Origin: Blochmannia endosymbiont of Camponotus sp. C-003
GTDB taxonomy: Bacteria; Pseudomonadota; Gammaproteobacteria; Enterobacterales; Enterobacteriaceae
Length of the DNA stretch: 64,000 nt
Reading direction: 5' to 3'
Assembly: GCF_023585685.1 (NCBI RefSeq)
Contig: NZ_CP097764.1
Location: 124,001 to 188,000 of the forward strand
In this document: positions 19,517 to 30,674 of the stretch, one piece after another
Numbering within the stretch: the stretch's first letter is position 1
Layout of the letters: each line of letters begins with the position of its first letter
The notes under the pieces: model-generated
What the model was told of the DNA's origin: nothing
Seen by the model: the letters and a program-made list of their open reading frames with translations, nothing else
The model's database searches: none
Translations under genes and position numbers: made by a program

Positions 19517-22108
19517 TTATTGTATTTTCTTTAAGGTAATTTTTTCTCGACGTTGTTGTAATCGGTATTTAAAATTTATACGAAAATGACGAGAAGATCG
19601 ACGTAAACGGTGAGTCAGTTGTATACGGTTATTGTTATTTTTCTGGGATATGTTGTTGTCGCTATACTGAACAGTGTTATAATTAATACGACTAGTATTA
19701 TTGATATTTTTTGGCATATGTAGAGTATTTAATTCTAAATAAGAGGCATGCATATTTTTAGAATTATCAAAAGTATTAGAGTGTACCTCGGTAACGGTGG
19801 TTTTTTTTTCAAAAACATGGGGATCTTTTGTATTATATATTCTATGAGTATCAATATTTGTGGGTACTAGTGGTTCTTTATGTATCTTCATGCGTAAAGG
19901 GTGTTCAGATTGCTGATGTTTTAGCCATATCCAATGTTTTGTATGATGCATCTTGTTTAAGTACTTATGTGTAATATTGTGTTTATGTCTTTTTTTATAT
20001 TCTTGTATAGGTGGTTTTTGCGTTATTTTTTTGATAAGTTGTGTCGGATTGGTGTAACAAGGGGTAGCTGCAGATTTATCAACATTATCAATATATTTCG
20101 ATAGAAGATCAGTGTGATTATCGTTATTAAAATAATTTATTATTTTTTTATTATTATTTAATTCAGTTTTGTTTTTTGTGTGATGGATATGATTTTTTTT
20201 CTTAATATTGCTATATTTATAATGAAAATTTTGATATGACCGAATATAATGATTTACGTCCTGAGATAGTTTATGTTGATATATTTTTTTAGTATATATC
20301 CGATTATTGTTTTTAGTGATTGTTTTTGATAATATTTGTTTCAAATTATTATAGCTTGTGATAGAAATACCGAGTATTTTATGGTAATGATTTTTGATTT
20401 TATCAAACCATGATATTTCTTTGTTTGATTTAGATTGCAAATTGCAATGTGCATAATAAAAATTTTTATTGTAGGTAGGTATTAAATTTAATGAGGTATT
20501 TATCGTTGACTGTGGGTTTTTTAAAGTATCATTATAATTTGAAGCAATTATTTCTCCTGGTGTTGTTGAGGATTGGGTTGTTTCGTAATCTTGATGTGTT
20601 GCTAATAAATAGCTTGGTTTATTGTTTGTTTCTCCTTTACGTATGCGCCGTACTTCATAATTTGGAGTTTTCATTTGTTCATAAGGTACTATGATAGCGC
20701 GCACTCCTTTTTGCCGTTGTTCTATATCACTGATAGCTTTTCGTTTTTCATTCAGTAAATATGAGGCGATAGCTACAGGAACTATCGCATGTACTTCATA
20801 AGTATTATCCTTCAGAGCTTCTTCTTCAATTAAACGTAAAATAGATAAAGAAAGGGATTCATTGTCACGAATGCTTCCTGTGCCGCTGCAACGCGGGCAA
20901 ATGTAATGACTTAATTCTCCGAGCGATGTGCTTAACCGTTGTCTAGATAGTTCTAATAGCCCAAATTTAGAAATATGTCCCATTTGAATCCTAGCGCGAT
21001 CCTGATGAACCGCTATTTTAAAGCTGTTCTCAATTTCTCGTTGATGTCGAATTGGAGTCATGTCTATGAAATCTATAACAATTAATCCACCTACATCACG
21101 AAGACGTAACTGACGTGCTATTTCATCAGTTGCTTCTAAATTGGTATGAAAAGCTGTATCTTCAATATCTGCTCCTTTAGTAGAGCGAGCAGAATTGATA
21201 TCGATTGCTGTTAAAGCTTCGGTAGTGTCTATGACAATGGACCCTCCAGACGGCAATCTTACTTCTCGTTGGAACGCTGATTCTATTTGGGATTCTATCT
21301 GGTAGTGACTAAATAACGGAATATCTCCGTTATAAAATTTTATTTTTTTAGCAAAATCTGGACGCCCTAAAGAAGTTATATGTTCTTTGGCTACATTCAG
21401 AATTTTGGGATTATCAACTAAAATTTCTCCTATATCTGGGCGTAAATAATCTCGAAATGCACGTACAATAACATTACTATCCTGATGAATTAAAAAAGGA
21501 GCTAATTGTTTTTCTGCAGTATTTTTAATAGTTTTCCAATGTTGTAAGAGAGAAGTTAAATCCCATTCTAATGATTCGACAGATTTCCCCAAACCAGCAG
21601 TACGGATAATTAAGCTCATTCCTTCAGGTAATTCTAAAGTAGATAGAATTTCTTTTAATTCAATACGATCGTTGCCCTCAATTCTTCTTGATATACCACT
21701 AGATTTGGGGTTATTTGGCATAAGTACTAAGTAGCTACCTGCTAAACTAATAAAAGTAGTTAACGCAGCGCCTTTGTTTCCTCTTTCTTCTTTATCTATT
21801 TGTACAATTAGTTCTTGTCCTTCACATAAAATTTCTTTAATATTAGATTTATTATAGGAAGATGAGGAAGGAAGGAAATATTCGTGCGAGATTTCTTTTA
21901 TAGGAAGAAATCCGTGTCGTTCGACTCCATAATCTACAAATACTGCCTCTAAACTAGGTTCAATTCGGATAATTTTTCCTTTATAAATGTTTGATTTTTT
22001 CTGTTCATGACCTATTGTTTCAATATCTAGATCATATAATCGTTGTCCATCTACTAATGCTACTCGTAATTCTTCTTTTTGAGTAGCGTTAATTAACATT
22101 CTTTTCAT
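19517..22108 (-). CDS. rne: Ribonuclease E
   Basis: RNase E is the central endonuclease of mRNA decay and of rRNA and tRNA maturation. The catalytic half is fully conserved and keeps E. coli numbering: an S1 domain in the first about 125 residues, catalytic Asp303 (AIDINSARS) and Asp346 (IDFIDM), and the zinc-link cysteines 404 and 407 (CPRCSGTG). A hydrophobic amphipathic stretch ([15 protein letters not shown], residues 566-580) sits where E. coli has its membrane-targeting helix. The remaining C-terminal region is low-complexity, rich in Asn, Lys, His and Tyr, about 200 residues shorter than in E. coli, and ends in an Arg-rich tail. Degradosome docking sites are not recognisable. It diverges from rluC as in E. 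coli. Confidence 0.97.
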   Translation of the reverse strand: MKRMLINATQKEELRVALVDGQRLYDLDIETIGHEQKKSNIYKGKIIRIEPSLEAVFVDYGVERHGFLPIKEISHEYFLPSSSSYNKSNIKEILCEGQELIVQIDKEERGNKGAALTTFISLAGSYLVLMPNNPKSSGISRRIEGNDRIELKEILSTLELPEGMSLIIRTAGLGKSVESLEWDLTSLLQHWKTIKNTAEKQLAPFLIHQDSNVIVRAFRDYLRPDIGEILVDNPKILNVAKEHITSLGRPDFAKKIKFYNGDIPLFSHYQIESQIESAFQREVRLPSGGSIVIDTTEALTAIDINSARSTKGADIEDTAFHTNLEATDEIARQLRLRDVGGLIVIDFIDMTPIRHQREIENSFKIAVHQDRARIQMGHISKFGLLELSRQRLSTSLGELSHYICPRCSGTGSIRDNESLSLSILRLIEEEALKDNTYEVHAIVPVAIASYLLNEKRKAISDIEQRQKGVRAIIVPYEQMKTPNYEVRRIRKGETNNKPSYLLATHQDYETTQSSTTPGEIIASNYNDTLKNPQSTINTSLNLIPTYNKNFYYAHCNLQSKSNKEISWFDKIKNHYHKILGISITSYNNLKQILSKTITKNNNRIYTKKIYQHKLSQDVNHYIRSYQNFHYKYSNIKKKNHIHHTKNKTELNNNKKIINYFNNDNHTDLLSKYIDNVDKSAATPCYTNPTQLIKKITQKPPIQEYKKRHKHNITHKYLNKMHHTKHWIWLKHQQSEHPLRMKIHKEPLVPTNIDTHRIYNTKDPHVFEKKTTVTEVHSNTFDNSKNMHASYLELNTLHMPKNINNTSRINYNTVQYSDNNISQKNNNNRIQLTHRLRRSSRHFRINFKYRLQQRREKITLKKIQ

Positions 22109-22616
22109 TATAATTTTTGCTCAATGTTGATATATTGAAATGTAGATATTTTGATTTAAATATCTAATTATTTTTTAGTATTTTTAAGTTTGATGTTTAA
22201 TAGATTTATATTTACATATTTAAATGTATAATTATTTTTGTCTAGAAGGTTCCTGGAATTGTTAATCACCACATATTTATGCAAATCATATTATATGAGT
22301 TATCGATAGACTTATTGTATTGTATATAGCATCATTATGAATGATTATTTATTTTGTAGAATATATCAGTTATAAGTAATTCTACTGTAATCAATGAACT
22401 AATAATTGTACTTGATATTGGATTAAAAATAACATTATAAAAATATATATGTATGAATTAAATTTTTTTAATTGAAAATTATTAGTCATATATATAATTA
22501 TATCAGTTTTAAAGTATTTAGTCATACAGTTTGAATTAGATTGCTAAAATTGTAATTTTTCCATTATCTTTTATTATCATTATATTAAAACAATTATGTA
22601 ATTACCATGGTTTCTT
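22109..22616. other. Divergent control region of rne and rluC
   Basis: About 510 bases between the divergent rne and rluC genes. In E. coli this region encodes a long structured rne 5' leader that lets RNase E autoregulate; length and position are compatible here, but I cannot recognise the hairpins in the AT-rich sequence. Confidence 0.4.
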
Positions 22617-23633
22617 ATGAAAGAACATGATATTCAGGTACATTTTATTAGAATTTCTTCAAATGTTTCTGGTCAAAGAATTGATAATTTTTTGTATACT
22701 TATTTAAAAGTAGCACCTAAATCTATGATTTATAGAATTATACGCACTGGTGCAATACGCGTTAACAAGAAAAGAATTAAATTTCAGTATAAATTAAAAG
22801 TAGGAGATTTATTAAGAGTTCCTCCTTTACAAGGAATGAAAATAAATAGATTTAATACGAAATATATGAAGGAAGTGGCATTTTTACAGAATATCATAAT
22901 TTATGAAGATGATTATTTATTAGCACTGAACAAGCCTACTGGTATTGCTGCGCATGGAGGAAGTGGTCTTAAATTTGGTGTTATTGAGGGATTGCGAGCG
23001 TTGCGTCCTAAAGCACAGTTTTTAGAATTAGTTCATCGTTTAGATCGAGAAACTTCTGGTGTATTATTAGTGGCGAAAAAACGCACTGCTTTAGTGTATT
23101 TACATGAACAGTTACGTTTACAAAATATGAAAAAGGAATATTTAGCGTTGGTACATGGAAGATGGGATGTAAATCTACAAATAGTATCCGTTCCATTGTT
23201 AAAAAAAAATACTTTACTTAATAGTAACAAAGTTGTTTGCATAGATTCAGAAAATGGAAAATCTTCTACGACTCATTTTAAAATTAAAGAATATTTTAAT
23301 AACGTAGCGACTTTGATGATAATTAAACCTATTACTGGGCGTACACATCAGATTAGAGTGCATACTCAATATACTAGTCACCCTATTGTGGGAGATAGAC
23401 GGTATGGTAATTGTCAATCTAATGCTCGATTTAAACGATTTGGATTTAATCGATTATTTCTACATGCTTCTATATTGCGTTTTATACATCCAAATACAAA
23501 AAAAAAAGTCTATATATATGCGCCATATGACCAATTATTTCACAATTGCTTATTTTTTTTAAGAAATTTAGTTGTAAATAGTTATGATTGTCCACTGGAA
23601 AATATTAATAGAAATATAGGTAATATGAAATAA
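22617..23633 (+). CDS. rluC: 23S rRNA pseudouridine synthase RluC
   Basis: RluC converts uridines 955, 2504 and 2580 of 23S rRNA to pseudouridine. An S4-like RNA-binding domain (about residues 18-70, GQRIDNFLYTYL through KVGDLLRVPP) precedes the RsuA/RluA catalytic domain. The catalytic aspartate is Asp143 in the HRLDRETSGVLLVAKK segment; GRTHQIRVH and NRLFLHA follow. At 338 residues it is a little longer than E. coli (319) because of a C-terminal tail. It starts at an ATG. In E. coli yceF and yceD lie between rluC and rpmF; here that interval is empty. Confidence 0.96.
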   Translation: MKEHDIQVHFIRISSNVSGQRIDNFLYTYLKVAPKSMIYRIIRTGAIRVNKKRIKFQYKLKVGDLLRVPPLQGMKINRFNTKYMKEVAFLQNIIIYEDDYLLALNKPTGIAAHGGSGLKFGVIEGLRALRPKAQFLELVHRLDRETSGVLLVAKKRTALVYLHEQLRLQNMKKEYLALVHGRWDVNLQIVSVPLLKKNTLLNSNKVVCIDSENGKSSTTHFKIKEYFNNVATLMIIKPITGRTHQIRVHTQYTSHPIVGDRRYGNCQSNARFKRFGFNRLFLHASILRFIHPNTKKKVYIYAPYDQLFHNCLFFLRNLVVNSYDCPLENINRNIGNMK

Positions 23634-24533
23634 TTAAATTTTTTTATTGTTAATTTCTGTTAAAAAGCATGATATGCGCAATTTTATTTTGAAATAATTA
23701 AATTCTATTTGTTTTAAATAAAAAAATAATTAAATGAACATTAACGTTATTGCTTTTTTAATAAAAAACATTTTAGGAAACAATGAATCTTTTGAAGTAC
23801 CGTACAATTCAATTGTTCTATGCAGTTAATATTATTTTCAAATATTCAAATCATTTGATGTTAAAAAATAAAAAGTTAATTGATTGTTGTGATGAGTTAT
23901 AAAGTGCGTATATATATTAATGATGAATAAAGATCTTATAGTTATAATGAGTCATCTAATATAATTCATTAAAATTATATATATATATATTAGTGCATGG
24001 AATTTTGTTAATTAAAAATATCGTGAAATTTTATTAATTGAATTCATGTATTGAGTGATTGATATTAAAGGATTTTTTAATATATCTTAAAATAATGTGT
24101 GCTTGTTTTTTAAAAGTTAGTAAATTCGTAAAATGAAGACAGTAAAATACAGTACTATAATATATTGTTTTCTTCTTGTATTAGATCATTGTTATATATT
24201 TTAAATGTATAAATATATGAGTATATGTGTGAATTTAGTGATTATATGTGATTATTTTTTGAACAGTTTAGAAGAATGTTTTGTGATAATGCAAAGAAGT
24301 AGTTTTAATGAATAAAAAATTATATTTGCGGAACGATAGATAATTAATCAATAATATATTACTCTGGTGAGTAATTGTGTATATATTGAAAATAAACAAT
24401 ATTTCTATCTGAAAAAATTATAATTATGTGATTAAATAAATGTATATTTTAATCATTTAGTTGATTTCATTAATATTAGATGCAGTCTTTAAGTAATCAA
24501 TAATATTGAAACATATCAAAAGGAGAGTATAGC
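23634..24533. other. Spacer between rluC and rpmF
   Basis: About 900 bases of AT-rich sequence where E. coli has yceF and yceD. No open frame, RNA or remnant recognised. The promoter of the rpmF-plsX-fab operon should be here. Confidence 0.5.
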
Positions 24534-24704
24534 ATGGCCGTACAACAAAATAAATCTACTCGTTCTAAAAGAGGGATGCGTCGCTCTCATAATGCGTTGC
24601 GATCAGTTACTATATCAGTAGATCGGATATCTGGAGAAATACATCGACGTCATTGTATTACTTTTAATGGATTTTATCGAGGCCGAAAAATGATTGAGAA
24701 GTAA
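24534..24704 (+). CDS. rpmF: 50S ribosomal protein L32
   Basis: Translation from the ATG at 24534 gives 56 residues beginning [20 protein letters not shown] and ending RGRKMIEK, matching L32 of E. coli (57 residues). A strong AAAGGAGA ribosome-binding site lies 9 bases upstream. It is the first gene of the rpmF-plsX-fabH-fabD-fabG cluster, linking ribosome and membrane synthesis as in E. coli; plsX starts three bases after the stop. Confidence 0.97.
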   Translation: MAVQQNKSTRSKRGMRRSHNALRSVTISVDRISGEIHRRHCITFNGFYRGRKMIEK

Positions 24705-24707
24705 TTT

Positions 24708-25763
24708 TTGAAAAACGATATACAATTACAAAATTTAGTTGTTGCATTAGATGCAATGGGTGGCGATTTTGGTCCTGTTGTGACGGTACCTGCTTCTTTA
24801 CAAGCGTTATCTTTATATCCAAAACTCAGGTTATTACTTGTCGGAAATCCTGATGCGATTGTGCCTATATTGGAAGCATCAAAATCTATAGGTCTTGATA
24901 GATTAACTGTTATTCCATCAAAATCGGTAATAAGAGGAGATGTAAGACCTGCACAGGCAATCAGGGTAAGCAAAGATACCTCGATGCGTGTAGCTTTAGA
25001 GCTTATCAAGTCAGGTCACGCTCAAGCTTGTGTTAGCGCAGGAAATACAGGGGCTCTCATGGGTTTATCTAAATTGGTGCTTAAATCTGTACATGGTATT
25101 GAACGTCCTGCTTTAACAACGTTGCTGCCACACCAAAAACAAGGAAAAACTGTTATTTTGGATTTAGGAGCCAATATTTCATGTGATGGCTCAATGTTAG
25201 TACAGTTTGCGATTATGGGTGCAGTATTATCAGAGCAAATTTTAGGAGTAAGTAATCCAAGAGTAGCATTATTAAATATCGGATCAGAAGAAACTAAAGG
25301 ATTAGATAATATTCGTCACGCTTCAAAGGTATTGCATACTATTTCATCAATTCATTATGTTGGTTATATTGAGGCAAATGATTTATTAATGGGGAAAACA
25401 GATGTTTTGGTTTGTGATGGATTTATCGGTAATATTACTTTAAAGACTATGGAAGGAGTTATAAGAGTGATTTTATCAACATTACAATCGTCAGGAAAAA
25501 AAAATAAGCTAAACTGGTATATGAAAATTATTAATTTTTGGATCAAAAAGTATTTATTTAATCAATTTAGTCAATTTAACCCTGATTGCTATAATGGCGC
25601 TCATTTAGTAGGCCTACGCAACACGGTAATAAAAAGTCATGGCGCAGCTAATCAACGCGCATTTATTGCGGCTATCGCGCAGGCAATGCACTCTGTGGAA
25701 CGGGAGGTTCCTGAAAAAATTTCTCATCAATTAAGTGTAGTATTGTCTAAAAATAATCATTAA
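24708..25763 (+). CDS. plsX: Phosphate acyltransferase PlsX
   Basis: PlsX makes acyl-phosphate from acyl-ACP, feeding PlsY in glycerolipid synthesis. The 351-residue protein aligns with E. coli PlsX (356): [11 protein letters not shown] at the N-terminus, [36 protein letters not shown] and [11 protein letters not shown]. The only start that keeps the whole N-terminus is TTG at 24708, three bases after the rpmF stop; the first ATG would cut into the conserved core. A TTG start coupled to rpmF translation is therefore likely. fabH begins seven bases after its stop. Confidence 0.95.
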   Translation: MKNDIQLQNLVVALDAMGGDFGPVVTVPASLQALSLYPKLRLLLVGNPDAIVPILEASKSIGLDRLTVIPSKSVIRGDVRPAQAIRVSKDTSMRVALELIKSGHAQACVSAGNTGALMGLSKLVLKSVHGIERPALTTLLPHQKQGKTVILDLGANISCDGSMLVQFAIMGAVLSEQILGVSNPRVALLNIGSEETKGLDNIRHASKVLHTISSIHYVGYIEANDLLMGKTDVLVCDGFIGNITLKTMEGVIRVILSTLQSSGKKNKLNWYMKIINFWIKKYLFNQFSQFNPDCYNGAHLVGLRNTVIKSHGAANQRAFIAAIAQAMHSVEREVPEKISHQLSVVLSKNNH

Positions 25764-25769
25764 ATATAC

Positions 25770-26723
25770 ATGTTTACTAGAATTCTTGGAACAGGGAGTT
25801 ATTTACCTCAACATATTAGATCTAATATTGTTTTAGAAAAAATGGTAAATACATCACATGAGTGGATTGTCGCACGTACTGGTATTCAAGAACGTCGTAT
25901 TTCAAGTCCTGATGAAACTGTTGCCAAAATGGGTTTTTTTGCTGCTAAACGAGCTTTAGATATGTCTTGTGTGCATGCTGATAAAGTAGGGATTATTATT
26001 GTCGCGACTACATCTTCTAGTCATGCGTTTCCTAGTTCAGCATGTCAAATTCAACGCGATTTACATATACGAGACACTATTGCTTTCGACTTATCGGCAG
26101 CTTGTTCTGGATTTGTTTATGCACTGGGTGTAGCAGATCAATATGTTAAAAATGGCAGTGTAGATTATGCTTTAGTTATAGGTTCAGATACTTTAAGTCA
26201 TGCTCTAAATCCTAGAGATCGTGGAACATTGATTTTATTTGGAGATGGAGCAGGAGCGGTAGTACTGGGAAGATCAAAAACACCAGGTATTATTTCTATT
26301 CATTTACATGCAGATGGAGATCGCGGGGATTTATTGACTCTTCCCAATTGCAATAGGAAGAGTCCTGCTATATCTAATTATTTGACTATGTCTGGCAATA
26401 AAGTATTTAAAATAGCTGTTTCTGTTTTAGCACGCGTTATTGATGAAACTTTAAATGTCAATAATTTACGTCAAGATGAGTTGGATTGGTTGGTACCTCA
26501 TCAGGCTAATTTGAGAATTATTTCTGCTACTGCTAAACGTTTAGATATGGATATGAGAAAAGTAGTAATTACACTTGATAGACATGGGAATACATCTGCA
26601 GCTTCTGTTCCTTTAGCGTTAGATGAAGCTGTACGTGATGGTCGTATTAAGTCAGGTCAATTAGTATTACTAGAAGCGTTTGGGGCTGGATTTACATGGG
26701 GTTCAGCGTTATTGAGGTTTTAA
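25770..26723 (+). CDS. fabH: 3-oxoacyl-ACP synthase III
   Basis: FabH condenses acetyl-CoA with malonyl-ACP and starts fatty-acid synthesis. It has 317 residues, the E. coli length. The catalytic triad keeps E. coli numbering: Cys112 (SAACSGF), His244 (VPHQANLRI) and Asn274 (HGNTSAAS). The C-terminal [13 protein letters not shown] is conserved. It lies between plsX and fabD with short spacers in the E. coli order. Confidence 0.98.
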   Translation: MFTRILGTGSYLPQHIRSNIVLEKMVNTSHEWIVARTGIQERRISSPDETVAKMGFFAAKRALDMSCVHADKVGIIIVATTSSSHAFPSSACQIQRDLHIRDTIAFDLSAACSGFVYALGVADQYVKNGSVDYALVIGSDTLSHALNPRDRGTLILFGDGAGAVVLGRSKTPGIISIHLHADGDRGDLLTLPNCNRKSPAISNYLTMSGNKVFKIAVSVLARVIDETLNVNNLRQDELDWLVPHQANLRIISATAKRLDMDMRKVVITLDRHGNTSAASVPLALDEAVRDGRIKSGQLVLLEAFGAGFTWGSALLRF

Positions 26724-26759
26724 AAATAATAAAAAATTACAATAGGAATATTAATGATT

Positions 26760-27698
26760 ATGAGTACATTAGCTATGATATTTCCGGGACAGGCAGCTCA
26801 AAAAGTAGGAATGTTAAGCACTCTTGCAGAACATTACCCGTTGGTAGAAGAGACTTTTTCTGAAGTATCGGGGGTATTAGGTTATGATATATGGAAATTA
26901 GTACAGAGCGGACCTGCTACAGAATTAAATAAAACTTATCGAGCACAGCCGGCTATTCTAACAGCTTCAGTGGCTGTTTGGAGAATATGGAAACAGAAGG
27001 GAGGTTGCATACCAAAGATAATGGCTGGTCATAGCTTAGGAGAATATTCTGCTTTAGTATGCTCGGGAAGCATGGATTTATGTTCTGCAGCTAAATTGGT
27101 TATGATACGTGGTATGTTAATGCAAGAAGTAATACCGGATGGAATCGGAGCAATGTCTGCAATTATTGGGTTAAGTGATGACATTGTTTGTGAATTATGT
27201 AAAGCAGCGCAACAAGATCAAATTGTTTCTCCCGCTAGTTTTAATGCGCCTGGACATGTAGTTATTTCCGGACATAAAGAAGCAGTAAATCGTGTCAACT
27301 TGTGTTGCAAAAATGCAGGAGCAAAACATGCATTTATGCTACCGATTAGTGTTCCGTCACATTGCTCACTAATGAAACCGGTGGTTGAAAGATTCAGAGA
27401 AGAATTAGAAAAAGTCACGGTCATTACTCCTAGAATACCAGTAATAAATAATGTTGATGTGTGCATTGAGTGGGAACCGAATGATATTCGTAGTGCATTA
27501 ATACGACAATTATATACTCCAGTGCGTTGGAATGCAATCGTGCAATATTGTGTTCATCGAAAAATTAAGAGATTTGTAGAAATGGGACCTGGAAAAATAT
27601 TAACTAGATTGATACATAGCACTATTAGTGATGCATTTAGTTTGTCAGTAAATGATCCTATTTCTTTATTAGACGCAATTAGAATTAATGAGAATTAA
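26760..27698 (+). CDS. fabD: Malonyl-CoA-ACP transacylase
   Basis: FabD loads malonate from CoA onto ACP. The nucleophile is Ser92 in GHSLGEYSA, and the catalytic histidine is in VPSHCSLMKP. I chose the ATG at 26760 (MSTLAMIFPGQ), which aligns exactly with the E. coli start; another ATG two codons upstream is possible and closer to the AGGAAT ribosome-binding site at 26744. The usual FPGQGSQ motif is FPGQAAQ here, but the oxyanion-hole glutamine after FPG is kept. Length is 312 residues against 309. Confidence 0.96.
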   Translation: MSTLAMIFPGQAAQKVGMLSTLAEHYPLVEETFSEVSGVLGYDIWKLVQSGPATELNKTYRAQPAILTASVAVWRIWKQKGGCIPKIMAGHSLGEYSALVCSGSMDLCSAAKLVMIRGMLMQEVIPDGIGAMSAIIGLSDDIVCELCKAAQQDQIVSPASFNAPGHVVISGHKEAVNRVNLCCKNAGAKHAFMLPISVPSHCSLMKPVVERFREELEKVTVITPRIPVINNVDVCIEWEPNDIRSALIRQLYTPVRWNAIVQYCVHRKIKRFVEMGPGKILTRLIHSTISDAFSLSVNDPISLLDAIRINEN

Positions 27699-27727
27699 TA
27701 TATTTGTATAAGAGGAGTACATGTAGG

Positions 27728-28462
27728 ATGAATTTTAATGAAAAAATTGTTTTAGTAACTGGTGCTCGTCGCGGTATTGGTCGTGCTATTGTCGAAACGT
27801 TTGCAATGTATGGGGCTACTGTCATAGGGACTGCAACTAGTGAATTAGGTGTTAAAGATATTAATAGATATTTAAGAAATCAAGGAAAAGGAATGCAATT
27901 AAATGTTACAGATAAATGTTCTATTGATCTTTTTTTTGAAAAAATACGCCAAGAATTTGGTAATGTTGATATATTAGTAAATAACGCTGGTATCGTTCAA
28001 GATAACATTTTGTTATATATGAAAGATGATGCATGGCAATCTGTTATTGATGTCAATTTAACTGCTGTATACCGTATGTCTAAAGCGGTAATAAAATCGA
28101 TGATTAAAAAACATTATGGTAGAATTATTAATATTGGCTCTGTAGTTGGTCTTATGGGTAATGCTGGGCAATCAAATTATTCGGCTGCTAAATCAGGATT
28201 GATTGGGTTTACTAAGTCTTTAGCTCGTGAAGTTGCTTCTAGAGGCATTACGGTTAATTTGGTAACACCAGGATTTATTTGTACAGATATGGTTAAAAAA
28301 TTAACTGATAAACAAAAAAATGATATTTTATTGCAGATACCGGTTAATCGTTTTGGAGATCCAAAAGATGTGGCCTATGCGGTAATATTTTTTGCTTCTG
28401 ATCATTCAAATTATATCACTGGGCAGACGATGCATATTAATGGAGGAATGTATATGGGTTAA
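27728..28462 (+). CDS. fabG: 3-oxoacyl-ACP reductase
   Basis: FabG reduces 3-ketoacyl-ACP with NADPH. From the ATG at 27728 (MNFNEKIVLVTGARRGIG) the protein has 244 residues, identical in length to E. coli FabG. The nucleotide-binding TGxxxGIG motif and the catalytic Ser138, Tyr151 and Lys155 (GSVVG, NYSAAKSG) are in the E. coli positions. A strong AGAGGAG sits upstream of an ATG-TAG start-stop pair at 27721, which lies seven bases before the true start; the true start itself has only TAGG upstream. It is the last gene before acpP. Confidence 0.97.
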   Translation: MNFNEKIVLVTGARRGIGRAIVETFAMYGATVIGTATSELGVKDINRYLRNQGKGMQLNVTDKCSIDLFFEKIRQEFGNVDILVNNAGIVQDNILLYMKDDAWQSVIDVNLTAVYRMSKAVIKSMIKKHYGRIINIGSVVGLMGNAGQSNYSAAKSGLIGFTKSLAREVASRGITVNLVTPGFICTDMVKKLTDKQKNDILLQIPVNRFGDPKDVAYAVIFFASDHSNYITGQTMHINGGMYMG

Positions 28463-28597
28463 TTTATTTTGTGTGATTTGTTGGAAATACAAATCTAAGA
28501 AAATAAAATGTAATTTTTATTCCTCGTTATGCAATGCAGTGTGTTTTATGTTATTGAATACTCTCGTATAAGCACATTTTGATAGGAAAATAAAAAT

Positions 28598-28855
28598 ATG
28601 AGCACTATAGAAGAAAAAGTAAAAACAATTATTTCTGAACAATTAGGGGTGAAACAAGAGGAAGTGGTAAATCATGCTTCATTTGTTGATGACCTTGGTG
28701 CGGATTCTCTGGATACTGTTGAGTTGGTTATGGCGTTAGAGGAAGAGTTTGATACTGAAATTCCAGATGAAGAAGCCGAAAAAATTACAACTGTTCAGGC
28801 AGCAATAGATTTTATTACCAGTCATCATCAACGAAATAAAAGCAATGAATTATAA
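28598..28855 (+). CDS. acpP: Acyl carrier protein
   Basis: AcpP carries the growing acyl chain on 4'-phosphopantetheine attached to Ser37 in [18 protein letters not shown]. The first 75 residues are nearly those of E. coli. The C-terminus is longer (85 against 78 residues) and unusual in being polar and basic ([10 protein letters not shown]). The 135-base gap after fabG may hold a separate promoter, as in E. coli. fabF, the next gene in E. coli, is missing. Confidence 0.97.
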   Translation: MSTIEEKVKTIISEQLGVKQEEVVNHASFVDDLGADSLDTVELVMALEEEFDTEIPDEEAEKITTVQAAIDFITSHHQRNKSNEL

Positions 28856-29479
28856 AATGATATATTTATTTTGTTGTATTAAGTAAGATATAAATGATGT
28901 TTGGTAAATTATATTTTTAATTCGTTGATATGGAATTGAATTCTATTGGAGATAGTTCTTGAGACGTATGTAATTAATTTAATGTGCATGTAGAATTGTT
29001 TTTATATAATTTAGTAAAATTATATTGGTATAGCACTTCACTTTAAGTATATATTATTGATTAGTGATTCACTGAATTATTTTAATAAATAAAATCGAAT
29101 ACTAGTATGCAATACTAGTAATAATATATGAATATTTAAATATAGTAATGCACTTTTATAGTGCACATTGTTTATATGAATATCAACGTTTTTTGATTAT
29201 AAAATGGAAGATATTATAAGTGTTGCATGACAATGAGATTAAAATAAAAAATTTGTACGCGTAGAGATATAAAGTGGCGGGAATTTATTATATATGCGTT
29301 GATATTGTATGTGTTAATATATATTTATATTTGTATTTGTGTTGATGTGACAACGTGCAGTGTATATAAATAAAAAATAATGTTTGTCTTTTTTATGTAT
29401 GCTCATTCAGAAATTGTAGCATTTGGTTATACGAATAAATTTATTCATCATTATTAAAGGTTGATTAATTGAGATTAAA
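28856..29479. other. Spacer where fabF is missing
   Basis: About 620 bases between acpP and pabC, the site of fabF in E. coli. I see no KAS II remnant. Two small perfect hairpins occur: TACTAGTA-TGCAA-TACTAGTA at 29100-29120 and TGCACT-TTTAT-AGTGCA at 29149-29165. They could help end the acpP transcript, though neither is followed by a good T run. Confidence 0.5.
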
Positions 29480-30304
29480 ATGTATTGGGTGAATGGAATT
29501 TCAAAAAAAACAATATTGTTAAATAATCGTGCTTTACATTTTGGAGATGGATTTTTCACGACTGCTAGATTACAGAATGGAAAAATAGATTTTTTAGATT
29601 GGCATATGGATAGATTGGTCTGTTCAGCGAGAAGGTTAATGTTTAATAATTTTAATTTCAATCTTCTTCATAAAGAAATGCAGCAGGCAGCTGCATATAA
29701 CGATATGTATAGTGTTATTAAAGTAATAATAAGTAGAAATAATAGTTACGGATTATATGGATATCAATGCAACAATGATATTGAGCCATTACGTATCATT
29801 CATGTTAGTCGATTACCAAAATATTATATGCGCTGGATTCATTATGGAATTCGTTTGAGAACGAGTGTTGTGCGTTTAGCACGTAACTCTTTTTTAGCAG
29901 GGATTAAACATCTCAATAGATTAGAACAAGTTATGATTTCCATTTGGTTAAGTAAAAATAAAGCAACTGATGAAGCTTTAGTTTTGGACACTGATGGAAA
30001 TGTTATAGAATGTTGCAGTGCTAATATTTTTTGGAGATATAAATACCAAGTATTTACTCCATCTTTATATCATGCTGGTGTTAATGGAACTATGCGTCAA
30101 TTGGTATTAAAATTGTTGCCAAAATTAGGATACTGTATACGGGAAGTAACGGTTGGACCTGAACATTTAAAAAGTGCAAATGAGGTTTTTATTACAAATT
30201 CTTTGTTACCATTAGCGTCAGTTAATTCAATTGATGATTGTTTATATTCAGATAGAACATTATTTTGTTTGCTACGTTCTCACATTATACATAATAAAAT
30301 TTAA
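29480..30304 (+). CDS. pabC: Aminodeoxychorismate lyase
   Basis: PabC cleaves 4-amino-4-deoxychorismate to p-aminobenzoate and pyruvate for folate synthesis. It is a PLP fold-type IV protein: the PLP lysine is Lys143 in AGIKHLNRLEQV, and the N-terminal HFGDGFFTTAR and the motif DEALVLDTDGNVIECCSANIF are conserved. Length is 274 residues against 269. It keeps its E. coli position between the fab cluster and tmk, although the neighbours fabF and mltG are lost. Confidence 0.95.
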   Translation: MYWVNGISKKTILLNNRALHFGDGFFTTARLQNGKIDFLDWHMDRLVCSARRLMFNNFNFNLLHKEMQQAAAYNDMYSVIKVIISRNNSYGLYGYQCNNDIEPLRIIHVSRLPKYYMRWIHYGIRLRTSVVRLARNSFLAGIKHLNRLEQVMISIWLSKNKATDEALVLDTDGNVIECCSANIFWRYKYQVFTPSLYHAGVNGTMRQLVLKLLPKLGYCIREVTVGPEHLKSANEVFITNSLLPLASVNSIDDCLYSDRTLFCLLRSHIIHNKI

Positions 30305-30674
30305 ATATTTTTAATGTCATTAAAATAACATGCAAAAAATATTTCTGATATTTGTTGGTAGCATTATATGTTGTGTCAATGTATTCGAGAGTAACTAATG
30401 ATTTTAATAATAATTGTTATTAACGATGATATCATCATGTAGTGTGAAAAATGATATTTGAATTCGTGTGGTGTAAATCATTATTGTTGTATTTTTAGAA
30501 TTAATTAGATTTTATTGTTTTTGATTTTGTGGTTATATAGTTGAAAAGATACGATTAGAGGGTATATAAGAATTATACTTTAATTTCTGTTTATTTTTAT
30601 AAATATGTGAAATTTGATGTGATTTTAATAAGTAATTAAATAACAATGATCACACAATCTTATATCAGGATGTT
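30305..30674. other. Spacer where mltG is missing
   Basis: About 370 AT-rich bases between pabC and tmk. E. coli has mltG (yceG) here; no remnant is recognisable. Confidence 0.45.

Noticed and set aside
24674..25009. 111-codon minus-strand frame
   Set aside because: Antisense to the start of plsX, which aligns over its whole length with E. coli; no independent support.
29100..29120. Tandem TACTAGTA motifs resembling half-sites of the trp operator
   Set aside because: The spacing of the ACTAGT cores (13 bases) does not fit the TrpR operator, and the site is far from trp genes; treated as a small hairpin.
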